Shown piece after piece: positions 7,462 through 13,982 of a DNA stretch of 19,014 bases (position 1 is its first letter; each line of letters opens with the position of its first letter). The position numbers and the translations under genes were made by a program. The notes beneath the pieces were generated by a model. The model searched no databases. It had not been told where the DNA came from and saw nothing but the letters and a program-made list of their open reading frames with translations. Source of the DNA: an uncultured Erysipelotrichales bacterium. GTDB taxonomy: Bacteria; Bacillota_I; Bacilli_A; Erysipelotrichales; Coprobacillaceae. The DNA lies in the NCBI GenBank assembly GCA_910586805.1, contig CAJUJC010000032.1:1-19014 (forward strand), given 5' to 3'.

Positions 7462-7495
7462 GAAAAGCCAAAAATGCTTTTCTTATTTTAATTTT
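7459..7495 (+). terminator. Intrinsic terminator after ftsK
   Basis: TAAGAAAAGC (7459-7468) pairs perfectly with GCTTTTCTTA (7476-7485) around a 7-base loop, followed by TTTTAATTTT. The stem starts on the ftsK stop codon. Confidence 0.82.
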
Positions 7496-7507
7496 CATGA
7501 ATTTGAG

Positions 7508-7513
7508 TATAAT
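7508..7513 (+). promoter_or_regulatory. Probable -10 box for the M16 peptidase pair
   Basis: A perfect TATAAT lies 28 bases before the ymfF-like start and just after the ftsK terminator. No convincing -35 is present: TTTTAA at 7486-7491, 16 bases upstream, is poor and sits in the terminator tail. Confidence 0.45.
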
Positions 7514-7541
7514 AGTAATAGTAAATAAAAAAGGAGATAAC

Positions 7542-8822
7542 ATGAAAACAATATATAAAATGAAGGGATATACTTTACATTTAATCCCAAGTCAGAAATT
7601 TAAAACGATGACTGTTTCTTTACGTCTACAAAGCCCATTAACGAAAGAAACAACAACATTAAGAACTTTATTAACTTTTGTGTTAATTGCTGCAACTAAG
7701 AAGTATCCTTCTACAAAAGAAATTTCTAGTTATTTGGATGATAATTATGGTGCAAGATTATCAACAAATATATCTACAAAAGGACAATCACAAATTATGA
7801 ATATATATACAAGTTTTGTGAATGAAAAATTTTTACCTCAAAAAGAATCTTTATTAGTTCATCAAATTCAATTATTAAATGATTTGTTTTTTGATCCTTA
7901 TATTCAAAATGATGCATTTGATGAAACGATTGTTTTACAAAAGAAAAAAGAACTCAAAGAAAGATTACAGGTCAATAAGGATGACAAATTTTCATATTCA
8001 TTAGATAAATTATTTGAATATATGGGGCATAATCAAACGTTGGGAATTCCAAGCACTGGTTATGAAAAGGATATTGAATCAATCACTGCTAAGGACTTAT
8101 ATCATTATTTGCAAAAATGTATTCAAGAGGATGAAAAACATTTGTATATAGTGGGAGACATTGATGAAAGTGTTGTTGAAATTTTTGATAAATATTTAAA
8201 ATTTCCTGAAAATCAGCATCATTATACTTCATCATATTGTTTTAAAACACAAAAGGACGAAGTGTTAGAAGTTATTGAAAAACAAGATTTAACACAATCA
8301 AAATTAAACATAGGATATCAAATTGATTGTGATTTTATTTCTAATAAACATTATGCAATGACAGTATTTAATGCATTATTTGGTGGTTTTTCACAGTCAA
8401 GACTATTTAAAAATGTGAGAGAAGAACATAGTTTATGTTATTATGTGTCATCAAGCTATGATGCTTTTAATGGAATTATGATTGTTAATGCTGGGATTGA
8501 TGCTAAGGATTATGATAAAGCTCGTCAACTTATTGATGAACAATTACATGATATACAAAATGGACATGTTGAAGATGAAGAAATCCAGGTCGCAAAGATG
8601 ATGTTACAAAATGCATTAAGGAAAACAAATGATGAGGCTGGAAGTATGATTACTCTTTTGTATAATAGAGATATTACTGGTAAAAAGGAAACAAATGATG
8701 AATATATTCAAAAATTATTATCTGTAACAAAAGAAGATATTATAGAAGTTTCAAAGAACATTCGATTAGATACAATTTTCTTTTTAACTGGAAAGGAAAT
8801 ACATGAAAACAATATATTATAA
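7542..8822 (+). CDS. ymfF: M16-family peptidase-like protein lacking the zinc motif (YmfF-like)
   Basis: The protein is 426 aa from ATG 7542, chosen because AAAGGAG (7530-7536) precedes it; the in-frame ATG at 7497 has no ribosome binding site and lies upstream of the -10 box. It has the two-lobed M16 fold but no HxxEH or HxxEH-like sequence in the N-terminal half. The C-terminal half carries the substrate-lid signature LFGGFSQSRLFKNVREEHSLCYY (279-301) with Arg293 and Tyr300. M16 B-type peptidases are often pairs in which one subunit supplies the zinc site and the other the Arg/Tyr pair, and this looks like the Arg/Tyr partner. The next gene overlaps it by 20 bases and supplies HxxEH. Substrate unknown. 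It is syntenic with B. subtilis ymfF downstream of spoIIIE. Confidence 0.85.
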   Translation: MKTIYKMKGYTLHLIPSQKFKTMTVSLRLQSPLTKETTTLRTLLTFVLIAATKKYPSTKEISSYLDDNYGARLSTNISTKGQSQIMNIYTSFVNEKFLPQKESLLVHQIQLLNDLFFDPYIQNDAFDETIVLQKKKELKERLQVNKDDKFSYSLDKLFEYMGHNQTLGIPSTGYEKDIESITAKDLYHYLQKCIQEDEKHLYIVGDIDESVVEIFDKYLKFPENQHHYTSSYCFKTQKDEVLEVIEKQDLTQSKLNIGYQIDCDFISNKHYAMTVFNALFGGFSQSRLFKNVREEHSLCYYVSSSYDAFNGIMIVNAGIDAKDYDKARQLIDEQLHDIQNGHVEDEEIQVAKMMLQNALRKTNDEAGSMITLLYNRDITGKKETNDEYIQKLLSVTKEDIIEVSKNIRLDTIFFLTGKEIHENNIL

Positions 8823-10101
8823 GACATTAGATGAAAAGTTATATTTTGAAGAAATGGATAATGGATTACAAGTTTATCTATTACCAAAAGCTGATTTTTC
8901 TAAAACATATGGACTATTTTCTACAAATTTTGGTTCTATAGATACAACATTTGTTCCATTACATGAAAATAAAATGATTAAAGTACCTGATGGTATTGCT
9001 CATTTTTTGGAACACAAAATGTTTGAAATGAGAGAAGGAGATGCAAGTGATTTTTTTGCTAAATTGGGAGCAAGTACAAATGCATTTACATCATCTTCAA
9101 GAACTGCCTATTTATTTAGTACAACATCTCATGAAAGAGAATGTATTGAGTTGTTATTAGATTTTGTACAAGATATTTATTTAACTGATGAAACAGTTCA
9201 AAAAGAAAAAGGGATTATTAATCAGGAAATTGGGATGTATGATGATGATCCTGATTGGAGATGTTATTTTGGGAGTATACAAAATTTGTATCAAGAACAT
9301 CCAGTGAAAATTGATATTGCTGGAACTGTTGAAACTGTTGATGAAATTGATAAAGAAACATTAGAAAAATGTTATCATACATTCTATCATCCAAGTAATA
9401 TGATGTTATTTGTTGTTGGAAATATAGATGTAGAAGAAACAATGTCTATTATTAGAAATAATCAGGAACATAAACGTTTTGAAAAAGAAGAAATAATTCA
9501 AAGAATGAAGATTAATGAACCTGTTGCTATTGATAAAAAAGAAGAAACTTTATCAATGGATGTTATTATGCCTAAAGTCATTGTTTCTATGAAAATTAAT
9601 GATATTTTAAATGATCCTATGCAAAGATTGAAAAGAGAACTTTCTATGAATATTTTATTAGATTTATTATTTGCAAAAAGTTCTCCAATATATGAACAAT
9701 GGACAAATATGGGTATTATTAATGATAGTTTTAGTGCAAATTTCACTCAGGAAAGAGATTATTCTTTTTTGCAAATAGGTGGAGATACATTTAAGTATAA
9801 TGAATTGAAAGAAAAAGTATTAGATTTAATTGCATCTATGAAAGATTATCAAATTGATGAAACTCAATTTAAACGTACTATTAAGAAAAATATAGGAATG
9901 TTTATTGGTATGTTTAATAGTCCTGAAAGTATTGCAAATATGTTTAGTCGTTATTATTTTGAAGGAGTTATGATTTTTGATTTTATTGATGTATTATCAA
10001 AATTAACGATTCAAGATATTGAAGATTTAAAAAAGTTGTTTATATATGATTTAACGAGTTGTTATATTGTCACCCCAAAAGTTGGTTTACAAAACAAATA
10101 A
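8803..10101 (+). CDS. ymfH: M16-family zinc peptidase (YmfH-like)
   Basis: The protein is 432 aa. The zinc site is HFLEH (67-71), with the third ligand probably Glu142 in EKGIINQEIGMY. Lys72 onward and the GAxTNAFTS strand (89-97) are typical of active M16 beta subunits. The C-terminal half lacks the R...Y lid motif found in its upstream neighbour and instead reads AKSSPIYEQW...DSFSANF, as in YmfH proteins. The two proteins therefore have complementary halves of an active site and probably form a heterodimer. GGAAAGGA precedes the ATG, inside the upstream gene. No signal peptide is seen, so it is probably cytoplasmic. The first 17 bases around the start codon are identical to those of the upstream gene. 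Confidence 0.88.
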   Translation: MKTIYYKTLDEKLYFEEMDNGLQVYLLPKADFSKTYGLFSTNFGSIDTTFVPLHENKMIKVPDGIAHFLEHKMFEMREGDASDFFAKLGASTNAFTSSSRTAYLFSTTSHERECIELLLDFVQDIYLTDETVQKEKGIINQEIGMYDDDPDWRCYFGSIQNLYQEHPVKIDIAGTVETVDEIDKETLEKCYHTFYHPSNMMLFVVGNIDVEETMSIIRNNQEHKRFEKEEIIQRMKINEPVAIDKKEETLSMDVIMPKVIVSMKINDILNDPMQRLKRELSMNILLDLLFAKSSPIYEQWTNMGIINDSFSANFTQERDYSFLQIGGDTFKYNELKEKVLDLIASMKDYQIDETQFKRTIKKNIGMFIGMFNSPESIANMFSRYYFEGVMIFDFIDVLSKLTIQDIEDLKKLFIYDLTSCYIVTPKVGLQNK

Positions 10102-10113
10102 GTGTGGTATAAT
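10086..10113 (+). promoter_or_regulatory. Promoter of the 6S-like RNA
   Basis: TTTACA (10086-10091), a 16-base spacer and a perfect TATAAT (10108-10113). The -35 box lies in the last codons of the ymfH-like gene. The predicted start, about 10120, coincides with the first base of the terminal helix of the RNA. Confidence 0.72.
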
Positions 10114-10119
10114 GAAAAT

Positions 10120-10275
10120 GACCTAAGAGAATATGTATTTCCTACACGATAGATAAGGGAATCTGATTGTTGGTCGGTGGTGTTGAAAACCTATCATGAA
10201 TAGGGATCCTAAAATCGAACACAAGATACCCACCTGTATAAAACAGGGATAATATCAAACACTCTTAGGTTTTTA
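10120..10275 (+). ncRNA. ssrS: Structured small RNA, probably 6S RNA
   Basis: An RNA of about 155 nt is framed by a strong promoter and its own closing helix: ACCTAAGAG (10121-10129) pairs with CTCTTAGGT (10262-10270), followed by TTTT. Inner elements are an apical arm with GTGTT (10180-10184)/AACAC (10218-10222) and GGTG (10176-10179)/CACC (10231-10234), a hairpin CCTAT-CATGA-ATAGG (10190-10204), and a hairpin CCTGT-ATAAA-ACAGG (10233-10247) on the 3' side of an open central region. Closing stem, central bubble with a 3'-strand hairpin, and apical arm is the 6S layout. The segment CACCTGT...ACAGGGATAAT resembles E. coli 6S CACCTTGA...TCAAGGGTTAC, and CCTACACGATA (10141-10151) resembles its template CCTGAGCCGATA. 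6S RNA sequesters housekeeping RNA polymerase. The alternative is an unknown leader regulating ynzC-tkt. Confidence 0.6.
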
Positions 10276-10289
10276 TTATGGAGGAATTT

Positions 10290-10514
10290 ATGGCTAAGAT
10301 TAGTGATGAAATGATTAAAGAAATTAATGAACTTGCTAGAAAAAGTAAAACAGTGGGTTTAAGTGAAGAAGAGAAAATTCGTCAACAGGAATTACGACAG
10401 GAATATTTACGTATTTTTAGAAGTGGGTTTAAACAACAGCTTCAAAATATAAAAGTTGTAGATGAATCAGGTAATGATGTTACACCAAAAAAATTAAAAA
10501 AGCTAAAACATTAG
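10290..10514 (+). CDS. ynzC: DUF896 (UPF0291) family protein YnzC
   Basis: The protein is 74 aa, from ATG 10290 with GGAGG (10280-10284) as ribosome binding site; an in-frame ATG at 10278 overlaps that site and is unlikely. Helical hairpin small protein with family marks INELARKSK, LSEEEKIRQQELRQEYL and a C-terminal GNDVTPKKLKKLK, very close to B. subtilis YnzC. Molecular role is unknown; in B. subtilis it belongs to the SOS-regulated yneA-yneB-ynzC operon. Here yneA, yneB and lexA are absent. The gene directly follows the terminator-like end of the 6S-like RNA and no separate promoter is evident, so it may depend on read-through. It precedes tkt as in Bacillus. Confidence 0.9.
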   Translation: MAKISDEMIKEINELARKSKTVGLSEEEKIRQQELRQEYLRIFRSGFKQQLQNIKVVDESGNDVTPKKLKKLKH

Positions 10515-10567
10515 CACTTATTCTCACAATTTGTCAAAATTTTGTTTCCTATTTGTACGTTTTTGTG

Positions 10568-10573
10568 TATAAT
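10568..10573 (+). promoter_or_regulatory. -10 box upstream of tkt
   Basis: A perfect TATAAT, 33 bases before the tkt start, follows GTG. I find no good -35 at 16-18 bases. GAGGAGGG (10588-10595) is a strong ribosome binding site at 10 bases from the ATG. Confidence 0.5.
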
Positions 10574-10605
10574 GTCAGTGTGTTAATGAGGAGGGAAAGT
10601 GGATA

Positions 10606-12588
10606 ATGAATCAAAATGAATTGTCAGTAGCAACAATTAGAGCTTTAGGAATAGATATGATTAATAAAGCTAAATCTGGGCATCCTGGAATGGTATTAGG
10701 ATCAGCACCAGCTTTATATACTTTATTTACAAAAGAATTAAAAATATATCCTAAAGAATCAAAATGGTTTAATAGAGACCGTTTTGTTTTAGCAAGTGGG
10801 CATGCGTCTTCATTGTTGTATAGTTTACTGCATTTATCAGGTTTTGACTTATCGATGAATGATTTAAAAGAATTTAGACAATGGGGAAGTAAAACACCAG
10901 GACATCCTGAAATTGATGTTACTGATGGTGTAGATGCATCTAGTGGACCTTTGGGGCAAGGTATTCCAATGGCTGTAGGTATGGCTATGGCTGAACGTTA
11001 TTTATCTAAAAGATACAATAAAGAAAATTATCCTGTTATAGATCACTATACATATGTTTTATGTGGTGATGGTGATATGCAAGAAGGTGTAACTTATGAA
11101 GCAGCGTCAATTGCTGGACATCTATCTTTAGGTAAATTAATCGTTATTTATGATGCGAATAAAGTAACTTTGGATGGACCTTTAACATATTCGTTTAGTG
11201 AAGATGTTAAAAAAAGATATGAATCTATGGGATGGCAAGTCATTAATGTTACTGATGGTAATGATATGGCTGCTATTTTAAAAGCGATAAAAAAAGGAAA
11301 AAAGGAACTTTATAAACCAACATTAGTTATTATGGACACTGTTATTGGATATGGTTCTCAAAATCAAGGAACTCATAAAGTCCATGGAGCTCCTTTAGGA
11401 AAAGAAGATGGAGATTATGCAAAACAATCATATGGATTGACAAATAATGAAGATTTCTATGTTCCTGAAGAAGTTTATGAAGATTTTAAAAAGAATGTTT
11501 TTTCAAGAGGAAGACGTACATATAACAAGTGGGCTAAGATGATGAAAGAATATAAAAGGGAATATCCTGAATTATATAAAGAATTGTCATCTAGTGCTCA
11601 AGGAAAATATACATATGAATATGATGAAGAATTGAAAGATTTTCCATATGGTATAAAAGAGGCAACACGCAATACAAGCGAAAAAATTATTAATCAAATT
11701 GCTGCTCAAAATCCAACTTTCTTATCTGGAACTGCAGATTTAGCTTCATCAACAAAAACTGAAATTAAAAATGGTAGTCGTTTTAGTTGTGATGATTATA
11801 CTGGAAGAAATTTATACTTTGGTATTCGTGAATTTGCAATGGTTGCAATTATGAATGGTATGACTTTACATACAGGTATTAAAATTGCAGCAGGGGGATT
11901 TATGGTATTTGCTGATTATTTCAAAGCTGCTTTACGTATGGCGTCTTTAATGAAATTACCAATTATTTTACCATTATCTCATGACTCTATTGCAGTAGGT
12001 GAGGATGGTCCAACACATCAACCAGTTGAACAGCTTGTAATGATGCGTTCATTACCAAACATTCAAGTTATAAGACCTGCAGATGCTTATGAAATGCATG
12101 CTGCATGGAAAAAAGCAATTGAAACAACTGATTGTCCAACTGCTTTAATTCTAACAAGACAAGATGTTCCTAATGTTACAAATGCGTCTTATGATAATGT
12201 TTGTCATGGTGCTTATATTGTTTCAAAAGAACAAGATCAATTAGATGGTATTATTATTGCAAGTGGTAGTGAGGTTGAATTAGCATTAAATGCACAAAAA
12301 GAATTATTAAAACAAGGACAAGATATACGTGTTGTATCAATGCCTTCAATGGAATTGTTCGATCAACAAAGTGATGAATATAAAGAAGAAGTTTTACCTC
12401 GTTCTATGCGTAAACGTTTAGCTATTGAAATGGCATGTGAATATGGATGGCATAAATATGTAGGTATAGATGGAAAAGTCATTTCTGTAAGTGAATTTGG
12501 GGCTAGTGCTCCTGCAAATATTATTATTCCTAAATATGGTTTTACAATTGAAAATGTTGTTAATACATTCTTAGCTATGTCAATATAA
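10606..12588 (+). CDS. tkt: Transketolase
   Basis: Transfers two-carbon ketol units between sugar phosphates in the non-oxidative pentose phosphate pathway, with thiamine diphosphate and a divalent metal. The protein is 660 aa, full length for the family. Marks in order: SGHPGM with His26, GHAS (65-68), GPLGQG (114-119), the ThDP-binding GDGDMQEG (154-161) extending to N185, pyrimidine-domain Glu409 in FGIREFAM, and EDGPTHQPVEQL (about 467-478). The C-terminal domain is present (about 540-660). It lies between ynzC and the SirA-like gene as in B. subtilis and has its own promoter-like -10 and a strong terminator, so it is probably a single-gene unit or is read together with ynzC. Confidence 0.97.
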   Translation: MNQNELSVATIRALGIDMINKAKSGHPGMVLGSAPALYTLFTKELKIYPKESKWFNRDRFVLASGHASSLLYSLLHLSGFDLSMNDLKEFRQWGSKTPGHPEIDVTDGVDASSGPLGQGIPMAVGMAMAERYLSKRYNKENYPVIDHYTYVLCGDGDMQEGVTYEAASIAGHLSLGKLIVIYDANKVTLDGPLTYSFSEDVKKRYESMGWQVINVTDGNDMAAILKAIKKGKKELYKPTLVIMDTVIGYGSQNQGTHKVHGAPLGKEDGDYAKQSYGLTNNEDFYVPEEVYEDFKKNVFSRGRRTYNKWAKMMKEYKREYPELYKELSSSAQGKYTYEYDEELKDFPYGIKEATRNTSEKIINQIAAQNPTFLSGTADLASSTKTEIKNGSRFSCDDYTGRNLYFGIREFAMVAIMNGMTLHTGIKIAAGGFMVFADYFKAALRMASLMKLPIILPLSHDSIAVGEDGPTHQPVEQLVMMRSLPNIQVIRPADAYEMHAAWKKAIETTDCPTALILTRQDVPNVTNASYDNVCHGAYIVSKEQDQLDGIIIASGSEVELALNAQKELLKQGQDIRVVSMPSMELFDQQSDEYKEEVLPRSMRKRLAIEMACEYGWHKYVGIDGKVISVSEFGASAPANIIIPKYGFTIENVVNTFLAMSI

Positions 12589-12591
12589 AAG

Positions 12592-12624
12592 AAAACGTCT
12601 AAAGTTTAACTTTAGGCGTTTTTT
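12592..12624 (+). terminator. Intrinsic terminator after tkt
   Basis: AAACGTCTAAAG (12593-12604) pairs with CTTTAGGCGTTT (12610-12621) around TTTAA, with one G-U pair, and is followed by TTT. The T-tract abuts the -35 box of the next gene. Confidence 0.85.
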
Positions 12625-12651
12625 AGACAATTTATTTAGGAAAATTATAAT
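12624..12651 (+). promoter_or_regulatory. Promoter of the SirA-like gene
   Basis: TAGACA (12624-12629), a 16-base spacer and TATAAT (12646-12651); a second TATAAT overlaps at 12651-12656. The -35 begins at the last T of the tkt terminator. Confidence 0.6.
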
Positions 12652-12673
12652 ATAATTTATTTGGGTGATAAAA

Positions 12674-13030
12674 TTGAGAAAATATAAAATTGTTTATTTA
12701 AATAATTCTTTTTATGAAATGGTAAAAATATATCCTATGCTTGTCTCTTTATTATATAAATCACAAAATGATATTTTTGAAACAAAACAAATTGAATTAT
12801 TGTTTTTGCCAATTCATAAAGAAAAAGAAATGTTTTTAGATGTTTTAAAAAAGAGAGAAGATTATACATATTATCATGGTATTCATAGATTATTAAATCC
12901 TATAACAAATGAGAATATAGAAATAATTATTCATGAATATGATATTGAAGTTTGTGAAAATGAAGGAAAGAATATTATTTTCGACATTTTAAAAGAAATT
13001 TCTAAAAACTTTTATATGATTGAACTATAA
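12674..13030 (+). CDS. sirA: Divergent SirA-family protein (candidate DnaA inhibitor)
   Basis: I choose TTG 12674 (118 aa) because GGTGAT (12664-12669), a good anti-16S match, lies 4 bases upstream; a GTG at 12665 overlaps that site. There are no membrane segments. B. subtilis SirA (YneE) binds DnaA and blocks re-initiation during sporulation. From memory, the shared order is Y-K-I near the N-terminus, a KQIE...PI block (about 39-48), a YxxxxxIxRLLNP region (about 70-80), then EYDIEV...EGKNIIFDILKEISKNF, which parallels SirA's GDYEAETIFFEVLKKVSPCF. The C-terminal tail with GWL and the basic end of SirA is missing, so the protein is about 30 residues shorter. Its place between tkt and yneF is exactly that of sirA in Bacillus. 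Family membership is an inference from weak similarity plus position. Confidence 0.6.
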   Translation: MRKYKIVYLNNSFYEMVKIYPMLVSLLYKSQNDIFETKQIELLFLPIHKEKEMFLDVLKKREDYTYYHGIHRLLNPITNENIEIIIHEYDIEVCENEGKNIIFDILKEISKNFYMIEL

Positions 13031-13034
13031 ATGT

Positions 13035-13062
13035 TTTACAAATAATGAATATGTGTTATAAT
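13035..13062 (+). promoter_or_regulatory. Promoter of yneF
   Basis: TTTACA (13035-13040), a 16-base spacer and TATAAT (13057-13062), with an upstream TGT making an extended -10. It starts five bases after the preceding stop codon. Confidence 0.72.
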
Positions 13063-13094
13063 GAATAAGTAATTTGAAACGGAGGAATATAAAA

Positions 13095-13295
13095 ATGTTA
13101 TATGGAGCATTAGGACTTGTATTAGGTCTTATTATAGGGTTTTTCGCAGCGAGATATTTCTTCAAAAAGAATCTACAGAAAAATCCACCAATTAATGAAA
13201 AAATGATTAGAGCAATGTTTATGGAAATGGGTCGTAAACCTAATGAAACACAAATCAAAAGAATTATGAAAAGTATTAATGGTTCGTACAAATAA
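13095..13295 (+). CDS. yneF: UPF0154 membrane-anchored protein YneF
   Basis: The protein is 66 aa from ATG 13095, with GGAGG (13081-13085) upstream. One N-terminal transmembrane helix (about 2-21, GALGLVLGLIIGFFAARYFF) is followed by a cytosolic basic helix with the family signature NPPINEKMIRAMFMEMGRKPNETQIKRIMK. This matches B. subtilis YneF closely. Function is unknown in the family. Own promoter and terminator suggest a monocistronic transcript. Its neighbours tkt and the SirA-like gene keep the Bacillus order. Confidence 0.92.
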   Translation: MLYGALGLVLGLIIGFFAARYFFKKNLQKNPPINEKMIRAMFMEMGRKPNETQIKRIMKSINGSYK

Positions 13296-13314
13296 GGGGA
13301 TTCCCTTATTTTTT
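13291..13314 (+). terminator. Terminator of yneF that abuts the next start codon
   Basis: AATAAGGG (13291-13298) pairs with CCCTTATT (13303-13310) around GATT, followed by TTTT. The stem includes the yneF stop codon and ends only 6 bases before the next ATG. Confidence 0.75.
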
Positions 13315-13316
13315 CT

Positions 13317-13952
13317 ATGATGAAAATTTATTTAACAAGACACTCTCAAACATTGTGGAATATTGAAAAAAGATTGCAAGGAAGAAAAGATTCGCCTTTA
13401 ACAAACGAAGGAAAAGAAAATGCAAAAGCACTAAAACAATATATTCAAAATATGTACTTTGATTATATTTATAGTAGTCCTATACCTAGAGCATATATAA
13501 CTGCCCAATATGTTTTTCAAGACAATATTATCAAAGATGAACGATTAATAGAAATGAACTTTGGAGAGTTTGAAGGTAGAAAGATTAAAGATATTTTAAA
13601 AACTGATTATGAAATTTATCATAATTTATGGCATCATCCTGAGAAGTTTATACGTATTCCTGGTGGTGAAAGTTATGATGAAGTTATTTTAAGAGTTCAT
13701 TCATTTTTAAATGATTTGAAACAATTACCGAACGATTCAAATATTTTTATTGTTACTCATGGTATGTATTTTATTATCTTACTTGCGACTATGCTTGGTT
13801 TAACGAAAAAGGATTTTACAAAATTGAATCAAAAAGTTGTTGATGGTTGCTCATTAACATGTGTTAATTATGATGGAAAAGATTTTCATTTGGATTTTTA
13901 TAATGAATGTTCTTATTTACCACATGTTTTAAATGCAACTTTTGCAAAATAA
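13317..13952 (+). CDS. Histidine phosphatase / phosphoglycerate mutase-like protein
   Basis: The protein is 211 aa of the branch-1 histidine phosphatase superfamily. The phosphohistidine motif is LTRHSQT (Arg8, His9), with Ser where most members have Gly. Further active-site residues are Arg58 in SSPIPRA, Glu79 in LIEMNFGEFEG and His148 in VTHGM. Substrate cannot be read from sequence: relatives include cofactor-dependent phosphoglycerate mutases, cobalamin-pathway phosphatases and broad-specificity sugar phosphatases; length and divergence favour a phosphatase. The start is fixed to ATG 13317 or 13320 by the motif at residues 6-12. No normally spaced ribosome binding site exists: the only candidate, AAGGGG (13294-13299), lies inside the terminator stem. 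Confidence 0.88.
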   Translation: MMKIYLTRHSQTLWNIEKRLQGRKDSPLTNEGKENAKALKQYIQNMYFDYIYSSPIPRAYITAQYVFQDNIIKDERLIEMNFGEFEGRKIKDILKTDYEIYHNLWHHPEKFIRIPGGESYDEVILRVHSFLNDLKQLPNDSNIFIVTHGMYFIILLATMLGLTKKDFTKLNQKVVDGCSLTCVNYDGKDFHLDFYNECSYLPHVLNATFAK

Positions 13953-13982
13953 AAAGGGATAAATTTTGAATTATCCCTTTTT
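13951..13982. terminator. Bidirectional terminator between convergent genes
   Basis: A perfect 12-bp stem, AAAAAGGGATAA (13951-13962) with TTATCCCTTTTT (13971-13982), surrounds an 8-base loop. A-runs and T-runs on both sides let it end the plus-strand phosphatase transcript and the minus-strand plsY transcript. Confidence 0.88.

Noticed and set aside
9218..9746. Minus-strand open frames opposite the ymfH-like gene
   Set aside because: Low-complexity composition (Gln/Phe or Ile/Ser runs) typical of antisense translation of AT-rich genes; no start signals.
10170..10210. SRP RNA, T-box or known riboswitch in the structured RNA
   Set aside because: No GGAAGG-type tetraloop or AGCA of SRP RNA, no T-box AGGGTGGNACCGCG sequence, and no purine, TPP, SAM, FMN, cobalamin or lysine riboswitch core could be found.
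10530..10537. Near-match to a Spo0A box (TTTGTCAAA) upstream of the tkt -10
   Set aside because: The central G is replaced by A and the surroundings are a plain AT-rich palindrome. Too weak to call.
12980..12986. Spo0A box TGTCGAA on the minus strand (TTCGACA on plus)
   Set aside because: A single exact 7-mer inside the end of the SirA-like gene, about 70 bases before the yneF -10. One such match is expected by chance on this scale, and none lies at the sirA promoter.
13025..13291. Long minus-strand open frame opposite yneF
   Set aside because: It is the antisense of a confidently recognised gene, has no ribosome binding site and no recognisable protein.
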